64,000 nucleotides of DNA from an uncultured Lachnospiraceae bacterium (GCA_947167135.1 CAMVGV010000002.1:1-64000), one strand, 5' to 3'. Positions 35,683 to 44,967 are shown, counted from the first letter of the stretch. Numbers and translations: made by a program. Notes: generated by a model not told the origin, from the letters alone.

Positions 35683-37462
35683 GATCAAAGGTATATATTA
35701 TCTTATTCTCTGCCCCGTGATCATCTTCTTTCTTATGGAATGGTTTCTCAGGAACCCCTTTCAGGATCAATGGGGGATAAAGCCGGTGCTTATGCCGGTG
35801 AATCTTATCTTTTTTTACTGTATTCTGATCTTTTTTTTCGCCCTGTCGGGAAGCTTAAAGCTTTCGCTTTACCTTCTGTCCGCCCTTGCCCTTCTCTCGG
35901 GGCTTGCAAACCACTATATTTACAGGTTCCGTGGAAGCACCCTTGTTCCATGGGACTTTTTCTCCTTACATACCGCAGCCTCTGTTGCTGATAATTATGA
36001 CTATACCCCGGAAAGAAAGGTTTTGATCCTTGCCTTTCTCTTTCTCCTGTTATTTTTAAGCTTCAAATACTGTGATCTGACCATTGAGGACAACATAAGG
36101 CTCCGTATCATACTCACGGCTTTAAGCGCCGTCTTCTTTTTCTTTGCGTACGTTCCCTTCATACAGAGTGAAAAAACCGTAAAAGCACTTAAGGTCTACG
36201 ATAAGCTTTTTACCCCGGCTACAATGACTATGAAGGACGGCACGGTATTCGCCTTTATTTACGATATGAAATTCCTGTCCGTCAATAGACCCGGTGACTA
36301 CAGTAAAAGAAGCATCCGTACCTCACTTGAGAAGGATTACGGAGGCAGGTTCATAAAAAAGCCCGTAAGCAACGCGGACACTCCCAATATCATAGTGATC
36401 ATGTGTGAGGCCTTCTCGGATCCTGCCGTAGCCTCCGGTTTTACCGCAAATGAGGACTTTATGCCCTATATCCGTTCCCTTATGGATGATGAGAATGTTA
36501 CCTCGGGCTACCTCCATGTATCGATAAAGGGCGGAAACACACCGAATACAGAATTTGAATATCTTACAGGAAATACCATGGCCTTTCTCCCGAACGGCTC
36601 CATTCCCTTTCAGCAGTTTATTAAAAAAGAAATCGATGCCCTTCCCGCGTACCTTAGCATCAGGGGATACCATTCCGTTGCGATGCACCCATACAAATCA
36701 ACCGGCTGGTGCAGGGATGAGGTCTATCCTCTGCTGGGCTTTGAAGAAATGTATTTTATCGACTATTTCAAGAAAAGAAATCCCGGATATATGAGGAAAT
36801 ATATAAGCGATGAGACCCTTTTCAGGGAGATCATAAATCTGTATAAGGAAAACGGAACCGAAACCCCGTTATTTTCCTTTAATGTGACCATGCAGAACCA
36901 TTCGGAATACTCGGGAAGTCCTGAGGATTATCCCGGGAATATAAAGGTCGACGGCTTAAGTGGTGACACAGCCCTCGAACACTACCTGTCCCTTCAGAAG
37001 ATAACCGACAGTGCCTTCAAAAGCTTTGTTTCCTATTTTGACAGCATTAGTGATCCCACTGTCATCGTATTCTTCGGTGACCATCAGGCTGCAGACCATG
37101 TGGTAGAGCCGCTTTGGCAGCTTAACGGAAAGACAGGCTCAAATCTTACGGATGAGGAGAACCGTCTCCGTTATAAGGTACCCTTCCTTATCTGGACAAA
37201 TTATGAGTATGAGGGAGAAAAGGATCTGGATATCAGCGCAAATTTCCTTGGGAATCTGACTCTAAAAGCGGCAGGGACGGATATCTGCGGCTACCGTGCC
37301 TTTCTCTCGGAGCAGTATAAAAAAACCCCCGTTGTAAGCGCTGTTCATACTGTTAATGAAGATGGAACCGACAGGGACAATGACATCAATGATCCCGAGC
37401 TTCAGAAATACCGGAGATACCAGTATTATGAGCTATTTGATGATAATGACCTGATGGACTGA
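35660..37462 (+). CDS. LtaS-like membrane phosphatase/sulfatase-superfamily enzyme
   Basis: A 600-residue polytopic protein with five N-terminal helices (about 5-180) and an extracellular alkaline-phosphatase-fold domain. Motifs: IIVIMCEAFSDPA (metal-binding Glu), GGNTPNTEFEYLTGNT with the Thr nucleophile region, HPYKSTGWCRDEVYPLLGFEEM, and FFGDHQAADH (Asp-His metal ligands). Such enzymes move glycerol-phosphate units from phosphatidylglycerol onto glycolipids or glycans. The substrate is unproven. It overlaps metA by 23 bp and is followed by a YfhO-family gene, another family tied to lipoteichoic acid decoration. Confidence 0.87.
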   Translation: MKAETACKIKGIYYLILCPVIIFFLMEWFLRNPFQDQWGIKPVLMPVNLIFFYCILIFFFALSGSLKLSLYLLSALALLSGLANHYIYRFRGSTLVPWDFFSLHTAASVADNYDYTPERKVLILAFLFLLLFLSFKYCDLTIEDNIRLRIILTALSAVFFFFAYVPFIQSEKTVKALKVYDKLFTPATMTMKDGTVFAFIYDMKFLSVNRPGDYSKRSIRTSLEKDYGGRFIKKPVSNADTPNIIVIMCEAFSDPAVASGFTANEDFMPYIRSLMDDENVTSGYLHVSIKGGNTPNTEFEYLTGNTMAFLPNGSIPFQQFIKKEIDALPAYLSIRGYHSVAMHPYKSTGWCRDEVYPLLGFEEMYFIDYFKKRNPGYMRKYISDETLFREIINLYKENGTETPLFSFNVTMQNHSEYSGSPEDYPGNIKVDGLSGDTALEHYLSLQKITDSAFKSFVSYFDSISDPTVIVFFGDHQAADHVVEPLWQLNGKTGSNLTDEENRLRYKVPFLIWTNYEYEGEKDLDISANFLGNLTLKAAGTDICGYRAFLSEQYKKTPVVSAVHTVNEDGTDRDNDINDPELQKYRRYQYYELFDDNDLMD

Positions 37463-37479
37463 GGCACATTTTATTGACT

Positions 37480-37562
37480 TAGGCATATTTTGTCATTCTG
37501 AGCAAAAATTGTCATCCTGAGCGCAGCTGACTGTGTCATCCTGAGCGCAGCGAAGGATCTTT
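37480..37562. repeat. Family A arms between two envelope genes
   Basis: Three GTCATYCTGAGC starts in succession; only the last is a complete arm (GTCATCCTGAGCGCAGCGAA, then GGATCTTT). It ends four bases before the next start codon, so the YfhO-family gene has no independent ribosome-binding site other than AGGATC within the repeat. Confidence 0.8.
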
Positions 37563-37565
37563 ATA

Positions 37566-40193
37566 ATGGAACCACTGATCAAATACTACAAAACCCATAC
37601 AAAGCCCCTGTTTTATATGGCAGCCTTCGCCCTGCCTTTTTTTGCGACCCTTCTTCTTTTTGTCCTTCGGAATATCTATCCCTTCGGAGATATCACCTTT
37701 TTAAAAAAGGATATGTACCAGCAGTACACCCCGTTTTTCTATGAGTTCTACAGAAAGATAAAGCATGGCGAAAGCCTGTGGTATTCCTGGAATGCCGGAC
37801 TGGGAACGAATTTCCTCGCAGTGATCGCCTACTACCTGGCTTCTCCCCTGAATTTCCTTATCATCCTCTTTCCCGAAAAATACATACTTGAGTTTATGTC
37901 CTATTCAGTCGTTATTAAAACAGGACTTATGGGGCTCACTTCTTCAATGTACCTTAGATATCACTTTAAACGCTACGACCCCGCCATTGTCGTATTTTCG
38001 CTCTGCTATGCAATGAGCGCCTTTATGGCTGCCTATAACTGGAATGTGGAGTGGATGGATGTGCTTTTCATTGCGCCCGTAACGGTACTCGGACTGGAGA
38101 TCATAATGGATGACGGCTCTCCCCTTATTTATTATCTTTCCCTTTCCTATGCCATTTTCACAAATTACTATCTCTCCATTATGCTCTGCATTTATCTCCT
38201 TCTCCAGTTTGTTATATTAAATGTGATCCGCGGCTTCCGTACCGGGAGGCTTATCCGGTTCATTATCTTCTCCCTTCTTTCTGCGTCTACTGCGGCGCTA
38301 CTCCTGCTCCCGGAGTACTATGCCCTTAAATTCACAACCTTTACAAATATCCGCTTCCCCGCGGAGCTCAAGATCTACTTAGGCCCTGTCGACTTACTGA
38401 CCTCCCATCTTCCCGGAGTGGAGCCGGAAACGGGGCTCGGACATTACCCGAACATTTACTGCGGACTTCTTGTATTTTTTCTCATTTTCCTCTATGCCTT
38501 TAATTTCCGGAACAGAACAAAGGAAAGGATATGCTGCTTAAGCCTTCTAATCTTTTTCATCCTGTCCTTTGATATCAACATCCTGAACTTTATATGGCAC
38601 GGGCTTAATTTCCCTGATTCCCTTCCTGCGAGACAGGGCTATCTGTATACCCTGCTTTTAATAACCATAGGCTACGATGCCTTCCTCCTTATCCGGAGCA
38701 CGAAGCAGGATCTTTTATATATTTCTCTTGCCCTCTCCTACATCCTTATAGTTGTGACCGCTTATTTCTCGGACAGGGAAAGAATGGATGACATTGCAAA
38801 GATAATTACCTTTGTCTTTGCCCTCAGCATAGTCATTTTCTGCCTTTTCTACCGCTCCGCCCCCTCAAAGGAGCATTTCCCCGGGAATATGCAGGAGCTT
38901 CTGTTCCGCTATGCACTTCTTCTGACCCTTAGCTTTGAGATCATACTGAATATGTATTACACAAATAACCGTACCGTAAAACGTGACGATTATTTCAGTA
39001 AGTATGATGATTTCAAGGTTCTTAATACTGAAAAGATCATGGCGGATATTGATGACGACTCTCCCTTATCCAGGGCTGACGAGGTGGGACGGAGTGTAAG
39101 AAACGATTCCATGATGATAGATTATCCATCCCTCTCCTTTTTCTCATCGACCACAAACGGACTCATCATAAAATACCTTAATAAATACGGCTTTATGAAC
39201 AGCCGGGTCTTCTATCTTTCAGACGGATCCACTGCCGTTACCAGCCTCTTATCCGGACAGAAGTATATCTTTGTTCCATCCGGAAGGATCTGTACCTCGG
39301 ATGACATCGCTTCACCCTATAAGCACAGTAACGGTGCGGCATTATACGAATATAACGATTATCTGCCGAACGGTTACGTGATCCGCTGCAATGACGTTGT
39401 AAAGGATAAGCTTTTTATCCCCTCCGGGGATGCCGAAAAAATAATAGACTCCCTTATTCCGGCGCCGAACAGCGAAGGCTCTCCCGTGGAAGCGCAGAAT
39501 GCCCTTATGCATGATCTGAATATCTCAGGCACCGCCCTTATGAGCTATGGTTCCCATGAAAGTGGCTCGACTTCAGGTCAGGACAATTCCCTGACCGTCA
39601 ATTTCAGCGATGCCTGTCATCTCTATGCATATAACAGGACTAAGACAAAGGCGGAGGTAAAGGTTAATTTTTCCGACGGCACCTCCCTTGGTAAGCTGCC
39701 CCTCAATAAATACAGATATCTTGTGGATCTTGGGTACCGCGGAAAGGGCACAAATGCCACCTTTATTTCCGAAGATAAGGATGATACCGAAATGGATATA
39801 GAATTTTACCGACTGAATCCCTCGGTGGTTGATTCCTTTACTTCAGCGGTAAACAGATCCGAGAGACTGAGCGGCATTGAGATTTCCGATAATGAGCTTA
39901 GCGGGCATATTGACATGAATTCTTCGGGGGAGCTTATCCTCTCGGTTCCCTATGAGCCCGGCTGGAAGCTCTATATCGATGGTAATGAGGCCGATATCCG
40001 GCTCTTCGACGGTCTCTGGATTTCTGCCCATCTTGAAAAAGGTCCGCATGATATCAGGATCTCATTCTTCCCGAAGGGCTTCAGATCCGGAGTTGTGATA
40101 AGTCTCCTGTCCGTCATAGCAGCGGTCTTAGGTCTTTGGTATGAGAGCCTCCTCAGAAGAAGGAAAGCGCACGCCGCCACAATGTCATCCTGA
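37566..40193 (+). CDS. YfhO family multi-spanning membrane protein
   Basis: An 875-residue protein with about 13-14 membrane helices and an extracellular C-terminal region. The N-terminus (FLKKDMYQQYTPFFYEFYRKIKHGESLWYSWNAGLGTNF) and VGRSVRNDSMMIDYPSLSFFSS...are typical of YfhO. B. subtilis YfhO glycosylates lipoteichoic acid; a GT-C glycosyltransferase role is inferred here, supported by the LtaS-like neighbour. A last helix near 840-865 precedes a basic tail. The stop is TGA inside a GTCATCCTGA repeat, so the tail Met-Ser-Ser-stop is repeat-derived. Confidence 0.87.
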   Translation: MEPLIKYYKTHTKPLFYMAAFALPFFATLLLFVLRNIYPFGDITFLKKDMYQQYTPFFYEFYRKIKHGESLWYSWNAGLGTNFLAVIAYYLASPLNFLIILFPEKYILEFMSYSVVIKTGLMGLTSSMYLRYHFKRYDPAIVVFSLCYAMSAFMAAYNWNVEWMDVLFIAPVTVLGLEIIMDDGSPLIYYLSLSYAIFTNYYLSIMLCIYLLLQFVILNVIRGFRTGRLIRFIIFSLLSASTAALLLLPEYYALKFTTFTNIRFPAELKIYLGPVDLLTSHLPGVEPETGLGHYPNIYCGLLVFFLIFLYAFNFRNRTKERICCLSLLIFFILSFDINILNFIWHGLNFPDSLPARQGYLYTLLLITIGYDAFLLIRSTKQDLLYISLALSYILIVVTAYFSDRERMDDIAKIITFVFALSIVIFCLFYRSAPSKEHFPGNMQELLFRYALLLTLSFEIILNMYYTNNRTVKRDDYFSKYDDFKVLNTEKIMADIDDDSPLSRADEVGRSVRNDSMMIDYPSLSFFSSTTNGLIIKYLNKYGFMNSRVFYLSDGSTAVTSLLSGQKYIFVPSGRICTSDDIASPYKHSNGAALYEYNDYLPNGYVIRCNDVVKDKLFIPSGDAEKIIDSLIPAPNSEGSPVEAQNALMHDLNISGTALMSYGSHESGSTSGQDNSLTVNFSDACHLYAYNRTKTKAEVKVNFSDGTSLGKLPLNKYRYLVDLGYRGKGTNATFISEDKDDTEMDIEFYRLNPSVVDSFTSAVNRSERLSGIEISDNELSGHIDMNSSGELILSVPYEPGWKLYIDGNEADIRLFDGLWISAHLEKGPHDIRISFFPKGFRSGVVISLLSVIAAVLGLWYESLLRRRKAHAATMSS

Positions 40194-40260
40194 GCGTCAG
40201 CTTCCTTGTCATCCTGAGCGTCAGCTTCCTTGTCATCCTGAGCGTCAGCGAAGGATCTTC
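40183..40260. repeat. 24-bp tandem family A array at the yfhO-like stop codon
   Basis: Three units of TGTCATCCTGAGCGTCAGC; the first two continue with TTCCT and the last with GAAGGATCTT. The first unit supplies the stop codon of the upstream gene. Confidence 0.9.
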
Positions 40261-40275
40261 CCCTGCCGTCTTCGC

Positions 40276-40507
40276 TTGTGTCCCGGATTGCCTACTGTTT
40301 TTTTCGCGCTACGATCCCGCTAAACTCATCCTTCGTCTTATTACAAAATTTTGCTCGGCGCCGTTCCGGGCTTGCATTTTAGTTTTATGTATAACCATCA
40401 TACCCAAACGCAAGCCCGGCCTTCGCACTCGCAAAATTTATAAGCCTCGGATTCGCTAAGCGGGACGTGCTGATTGCTCAAAAAACAGTTATCAATCCTG
40501 GACACAA
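40276..40507. repeat. Family D near-palindromic element (232 bp)
   Basis: The ends 40276-40303 (TTGTGTCCCGGATTG...TTTTTT) and 40480-40507 are reverse complements at about 25 of 28 positions. The interior continues the symmetry: ATTTTGCTCGGCG and CCGGGCTTGCATTT face GCAAGCCCGGC and TCGCAAAATTTATAAG, with the centre near 40385-40400. It has no open frame of note. A lone left end recurs at 41483-41528. Confidence 0.85.
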
Positions 40508-40545
40508 ATTAAAGTTTTTTCAGGTTCCACAGCTTATATCTTGTT

Positions 40546-40577
40546 AAATGTCATCCTGAGGAGCGGAAGCGACGAAG
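40546..40577. repeat. Family A arm next to the metF stop
   Basis: ATGTCATCCTGAGGAGCGGA then AGCGACGAAGGATCTT. On the minus strand it starts directly after the metF stop codon. Confidence 0.8.
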
Positions 40578-40581
40578 GATC

Positions 40582-41460
40582 TTACATACACTCCCTCACA
40601 GCATTAAACACTGCTTCACAGAGTTCCGGCTTGTTCATGGCATAGACGTGTATCCCCTGAACTCCGTTTGATGCGAGATCAACTGCCTGATTTACGGCAT
40701 ATTCTATCCCGGCCTTCTTCATATCCTCCGGGTTATCCCCGTAATTTGCACAGATGTCTGCAAGCTTTTTAGGCACACTGGTACCGGACAGGGTTATGGT
40801 ACGTCCGAGCTGCTTACTGTCTGTTATCGGCATTATCCCTGCGTGTATCGGAATGGTGATATCGTTTTTTTCCGTATACTCCAAAAATCTGTAAAACAGG
40901 GTATTCTCAAAGAACAGCTGGCTGATCAGCATATTGCAGCCCGCATCCTGCTTCTTTTTGAGAAAAAATATATCCGTTGGCTTATCCGGAGCCTCCGGGT
41001 GCTTTTCCGGATAACAGGCTCCCGCGATCATTAGCTTGTCATCTGTTCTTCCCGTTTCCCTCATATATCTGATCATATCCTCGGCGTGCTCAAACTCACG
41101 GGAATTATACTGCTCATCGCTCATGTCCTTCGGCCTGTCCCCCCTGAGTGCAAGAACATTATGAACCCCCTTTTCCTCAAAACGCCTGAGTCCCTCATCA
41201 AGCCTTCTCTTGTCGTAGCCCACAGAGGTGATATGGGCAAGAGCCTCCGTATCCGTATTATTCTGAATATAATCTACAATCTCAAGCTGATGTACGGAAT
41301 TCGACCCTCCGGCACCGTAGGTCACACTGATAAAAGCGGGCTTAAGTGCTGCGATCCTGTCTACAGTCTCAAATATCTTAGGAAAGCTGTCCTCCTTTTT
41401 CGGTGGAAAAATCTCGCATGAAAGAACACATTCCCTTGTAGTATCATCAATCCTGATCAT
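40582..41460 (-). CDS. metF: 5,10-methylenetetrahydrofolate reductase
   Basis: Makes 5-methyl-THF, the methyl donor for MetH. The 292-residue single-domain TIM barrel has CEIFPPKKEDSFPKIFETVDRI with the catalytic Glu, FISVTYGAGGSN, and NVLALRGDRPKD. AGGA seven bases before the ATG at 41460 supports the start. It is convergent with the YfhO-family gene, with a family D element and family A arms between them. The electron donor (NADH or ferredoxin) cannot be told. Confidence 0.95.
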   Translation of the reverse strand: MIRIDDTTRECVLSCEIFPPKKEDSFPKIFETVDRIAALKPAFISVTYGAGGSNSVHQLEIVDYIQNNTDTEALAHITSVGYDKRRLDEGLRRFEEKGVHNVLALRGDRPKDMSDEQYNSREFEHAEDMIRYMRETGRTDDKLMIAGACYPEKHPEAPDKPTDIFFLKKKQDAGCNMLISQLFFENTLFYRFLEYTEKNDITIPIHAGIMPITDSKQLGRTITLSGTSVPKKLADICANYGDNPEDMKKAGIEYAVNQAVDLASNGVQGIHVYAMNKPELCEAVFNAVRECM

Positions 41461-41482
41461 TTATTTTCCTTTCGTTATGCCT

Positions 41483-41528
41483 TTGTCCCGGTTTGCTAAC
41501 TGTTTTTTTCGCTACGATCCCGCTAAAC
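41483..41528. repeat. Solo end of a family D element
   Basis: TTGTCCCGGTTTGCTAACTG through GCTACGATCCCGCTAAAC matches the left 45 bases of the element at 40276, then breaks off into the 32-bp tandem array. Confidence 0.8.
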
Positions 41529-41529
41529 A

Positions 41530-41727
41530 AGTGTCATCCCGAGGAGCGGAAGCCGCCTTCAAATGTCATCCTGAGGAGCGGAAGCCGCCTTCAAATGTCA
41601 TCCTGAGGAGCGGAAGCCGCTTTCAAATGTCATCCCGAGGAGCGGAAGCCGCCTTCAAATGTCATCCTGAGGAGCGGAAGCCGCCTTCAAATGTCATCCT
41701 GAGGAGCGGAAGCGACGAAGGATCTTC
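41530..41727. repeat. 32-bp tandem array grown from a family A arm
   Basis: Six head-to-tail units: TGTCATCCTGAGGAGCGGAA then GCCGCCTTCAAA; the last ends as a normal arm, GCGACGAAGGATCTTCTC. Units differ by single C/T changes. There are no spacers, so this is not a CRISPR array. Confidence 0.92.
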
Positions 41728-41747
41728 TCAACCTTCTTCATACGAGC

Positions 41748-41776
41748 TTGAAATACCTTCTTTGTTATTGTAGAAT
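41748..41776 (+). promoter_or_regulatory. Predicted promoter of the response regulator-rluF-ligA run
   Basis: TTGAAA at 41748-41753 and TAGAAT at 41771-41776 with a 17-bp spacer, about 50 bp upstream of the start codon. Confidence 0.6.
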
Positions 41777-41826
41777 TATAGCATATTTCTAATGCCAAGA
41801 GTAATGAATCAGGAGAGTTATTGATC

Positions 41827-42228
41827 ATGAAAAAAATGGACAAAAAAGTTCTGCTTGTTGATGATATGCCCACTATATTAAAACAGGGCATTGATATCAT
41901 GTCTTTACGCTATACCGTGGAAACCGCTTCCACCGCTGAAGAAGCTGTTGAAAAATCCCGTATCTTTAAGCCTGACATTGTTCTTATGGATGTGAATCTT
42001 CCCGACGAGAGCGGAATAAGCTGTATGGAAAAAATACGTGAGATGCCAGGCTTTGAAGATATTCCCTTCATACTTCTTATCAACGATCTTTCCATAATGA
42101 CCAATGCCAGGGCCTATGATCAGGGAGCTAGTGACTTTATGAGAAAGCCTTTTATTACCAATAATGTTTACAGGAAGATCGATATGCACCTGAAGCTTGC
42201 CGAGATCGGCTGGAAGTTCGAGCTTTGA
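41827..42228 (+). CDS. Stand-alone response-regulator receiver domain
   Basis: About 133 residues, one CheY-like receiver with no output domain. Present are the acidic pair (KVLLVDDMP), the phospho-acceptor Asp (DIVLMDVNLPDESG) and the Lys (FMRKPF). The conserved Thr/Ser after beta-4 is Ile (PFILLIND), so the normal activation switch may be altered. GGAGAG precedes both a TTG at 41821 and the ATG at 41827. No histidine kinase is nearby. It overlaps the pseudouridine synthase gene. Confidence 0.85.
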   Translation: MKKMDKKVLLVDDMPTILKQGIDIMSLRYTVETASTAEEAVEKSRIFKPDIVLMDVNLPDESGISCMEKIREMPGFEDIPFILLINDLSIMTNARAYDQGASDFMRKPFITNNVYRKIDMHLKLAEIGWKFEL

Positions 42229-42956
42229 TGAAGGAAGAAATGCGTATCAATAAATATCTGTCTGCTTCCGGTATCATGTCAAGACGCCGGGCAGACAGTT
42301 TTATTTTGTCCGGAAGGATTACAGTAAACGGAGAGACTGCAGTTCCCGGAATGACTGTTATGGGATCCGAAGAAATAAGGATAGACGGGAAGCTTATTGA
42401 TAAGAATCCCTCTTCGGAAAAAAAGGTTGTTATAGCCTACAATAAAAAACGCGGTATTGTGACCAGCACCGTAAACCAGGGTAAAGAAAAGAACAACATC
42501 ATCGATGCCATAAATTACCCCGTCAGGATTTATCCCATAGGTCGCCTTGACAAGGATTCTGAAGGGCTGATCCTCTTAACAAATGACGGCAGTCTTGTTA
42601 ATAAGCTCTTAAAATCCTCTTCCGGCATTGAGAAGGAGTATGAAGTTTCTCTTGATAAGGAGATTGAAAGCCGGGATATCAGCAAAATGGAAAAAGGAGG
42701 CATAAACCTTGTTCCGGGAAGGAAGAATAAACCCTGCAGAATAGTAAAGACTGCTCCCTGCAAAATGAATGTGATCCTGACCGAAGGAATAAACCGGGAA
42801 ATAAGACGTATGGCCGAATACTTCGGCTACCGGGTAATGAAACTAAAAAGAATACGCTTCGGAAATATCCTCCTCGGAGATCTGAAGAGCGGTACCTACC
42901 GTGAGCTCAGCCCGAAGGAGATAAAAAGTCTGTTAAAAAAACCACTATACCTATGA
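42228..42956 (+). CDS. RsuA/RluF-family pseudouridine synthase
   Basis: Modifies uridine in rRNA (RluF-type, 23S, or RsuA-type; cannot be separated by eye). An N-terminal S4 domain (MRINKYLSASGIMSRRRADSFILSGRITVNG) is followed by the catalytic-Asp motif RLDKDSEGLILLTNDG and EGINREIRRMAEYFGYRVMKLKRIRFG. The ATG at 42228 overlaps the preceding stop; the family N-terminus begins at the ATG at 42240, which has AAGGAAG just before it and may be the real start. It overlaps ligA by 4 bp. Confidence 0.92.
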   Translation: MKEEMRINKYLSASGIMSRRRADSFILSGRITVNGETAVPGMTVMGSEEIRIDGKLIDKNPSSEKKVVIAYNKKRGIVTSTVNQGKEKNNIIDAINYPVRIYPIGRLDKDSEGLILLTNDGSLVNKLLKSSSGIEKEYEVSLDKEIESRDISKMEKGGINLVPGRKNKPCRIVKTAPCKMNVILTEGINREIRRMAEYFGYRVMKLKRIRFGNILLGDLKSGTYRELSPKEIKSLLKKPLYL

Positions 42957-44953
42957 ATAAAGAAGAATACAACGAACTTAAGAAAAAAATCGAATACCAC
43001 ATGAACCTCTATTACAATGAGGATACCCCCGAGATCTCCGACTACGAATACGACCTTCTTATGCAGGAATTAAAGAAGGCGGAAATAGAGAACCCGGACT
43101 TTGTTACAGCGGACTCTCCCACTAAAAAGGTTGGCGGAAGGGCAAAGCGTGAGGCAGGGGTAAAGGTAACCCATGACGTTCCCATGCTTTCAATTGAGGA
43201 TGTCTTCAATAAGGAGGATGTGACAAAATGGATAGATAAGGTGCATTCTCTTCACCCGGAGTGCAGATTTTCGGTGGAAGCAAAGATAGACGGCTTAAGC
43301 ATGACTCTCCGCTACAGAAGAGAAAACGGGGTTTTGAAGCTTTTTCTTGCGGAAACACGTGGGGACGGCTTTATCGGTGAAGACGTAACATTAAATGCCC
43401 TTGTTATCCCCGATGTAATGGAGACTCTTGATCTTCCCTTTGATGAGCTGGAGCTTAGGGGTGAGGTCTATATGAAAATAAAGGACTTTCTCCGCTTTAA
43501 TTCCGTTCAGGAGGAAAAGGGAAAACCTGTTGCCGCAAATCCGAGAAACCTTGCGGCGGGAACTCTCCGGCAGCTTGATCCCTCAATAACAAAGGAGCGT
43601 AATCTGAGCCTTTTTATCTTTAATGTTCAAAAGGGACCATCCGAAATGATGGATGATCACATAAAGGCTCTTGACACTCTGGAAAAGGCCGGAGTGAAAA
43701 CCGTGCCGCATTTTCTCTGCTCCGATGCTTCAGAGGTCAAAACTGCAATAGACCGTATAGCTGAGGAACGCTCTCTTTACGACTTTGATATAGACGGTGC
43801 CGTGGTAAAGATAAATGAAGTCTCCTTCCGGGATGACTTCCCGGCAGGGAGTAAGTATTCCAGCGGCCACATTGCCTATAAATATCCCCCTGAAGAACGG
43901 ATAGTCACCATGGATGAGATCATTGTGGATCTCGGACGCACGGGAAAGCTCACCTTTACAGGGATTTTCCATGACAGTGAGACCGGGAAGCCTGCCCGGC
44001 TCTGCGGAACCAATGTCTCCCGCGCTACTCTTCATAATGCGGATTATATCCGGGATATGAAGATCGGCATCGGAGGGAAATACCGGCTTTTTAAAAGCGG
44101 TGAGATAATTCCGAAGTTAAACGGCTGTGTGGAGGAGCCGGAAGAGATTTTCACACCCCCGGAAAGCTGCCCGGTATGCGGTGAAAAACTACTCCGTGAA
44201 ACAGATACAGCGGACATCCGCTGTGTAAATCCGCTCTGTCCCGCCCAGTCCGTCCGCTCCATAGCCTACTTTGTATCAAGGGATGCCATGAATATTATGG
44301 GTCTCGGTGACACCCTTATAGAAGCCCTTGTTAAAGAGGGCTACCTAAAAAGCTACGCCGATATCTACCATCTGTCCTCCTTCAGGGATGAACTTATCGA
44401 AAAGGGGCTTATCGGCAAGGAAAAAAATACGGACAAGCTTTTAAATGAGATTGAGAAATCAAAGGATAATGAACCTGACAGGCTTCTTACTGCCCTCGGT
44501 ATCAGAAACGTGGGAAAACGCACCGCTTCTGACATTATCAGGCATTTTAAGGATATCAGATTATTAAAAACAGCAACTATGGAGGATCTTCTTTCCATTC
44601 CGGAGGTAGGTGAGACCATAGCTTCCGGGATCATTGATTTCTTTAAGAATGAAAAGGATCTCTCCGTTTTTGATGATCTTATGGCTTCCGGTCTTAATCC
44701 CATTACAAAGGATGAGGGTGAGCTGTCCGAAAAACTAAAGGGTCTTACAATAGTGGTGACCGGTACCTTAAAGAATTTCGGCAGAAAAGAAATACAGGAG
44801 GTCATAGAAAAAAACGGCGGCAAGGCTACCGGCTCCGTCAGCAAAAAAACCGATCTCCTTATCGCCGGAGAAGCCGCCGGCTCCAAGCTCACAAAAGCTC
44901 AGGAGCTCGGCATCAGTGTGATAAGCGAAGAAGAATTTATGGCAATGCTTTAG
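42953..44953 (+). CDS. ligA: NAD-dependent DNA ligase
   Basis: Seals nicks in replication and repair using NAD+. The 666-residue protein shows the Ia domain (YYNEDTPEISDYEYDLLMQEL), the adenylated Lys in VEAKIDGLSMTLRYR, the OB fold, a four-Cys zinc finger (CPVCGEKLLRETDTADIRC...NPLCPAQ), helix-hairpin-helix repeats (LGIRNVGKRTASDIIRHF) and a C-terminal BRCT domain (GLTIVVTGTLKNFGRKEIQEVIE). Last gene of the plus-strand trio; convergent with the Rpn-type pseudogene 15 bp away. Confidence 0.98.
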   Translation: MNKEEYNELKKKIEYHMNLYYNEDTPEISDYEYDLLMQELKKAEIENPDFVTADSPTKKVGGRAKREAGVKVTHDVPMLSIEDVFNKEDVTKWIDKVHSLHPECRFSVEAKIDGLSMTLRYRRENGVLKLFLAETRGDGFIGEDVTLNALVIPDVMETLDLPFDELELRGEVYMKIKDFLRFNSVQEEKGKPVAANPRNLAAGTLRQLDPSITKERNLSLFIFNVQKGPSEMMDDHIKALDTLEKAGVKTVPHFLCSDASEVKTAIDRIAEERSLYDFDIDGAVVKINEVSFRDDFPAGSKYSSGHIAYKYPPEERIVTMDEIIVDLGRTGKLTFTGIFHDSETGKPARLCGTNVSRATLHNADYIRDMKIGIGGKYRLFKSGEIIPKLNGCVEEPEEIFTPPESCPVCGEKLLRETDTADIRCVNPLCPAQSVRSIAYFVSRDAMNIMGLGDTLIEALVKEGYLKSYADIYHLSSFRDELIEKGLIGKEKNTDKLLNEIEKSKDNEPDRLLTALGIRNVGKRTASDIIRHFKDIRLLKTATMEDLLSIPEVGETIASGIIDFFKNEKDLSVFDDLMASGLNPITKDEGELSEKLKGLTIVVTGTLKNFGRKEIQEVIEKNGGKATGSVSKKTDLLIAGEAAGSKLTKAQELGISVISEEEFMAML

Positions 44954-44967
44954 CAGACAGTGAAGCA

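Noticed and set aside
41530..41727. Possible CRISPR array
   Set aside because: The 32-bp units abut directly with no unique spacers, and no cas genes are present.
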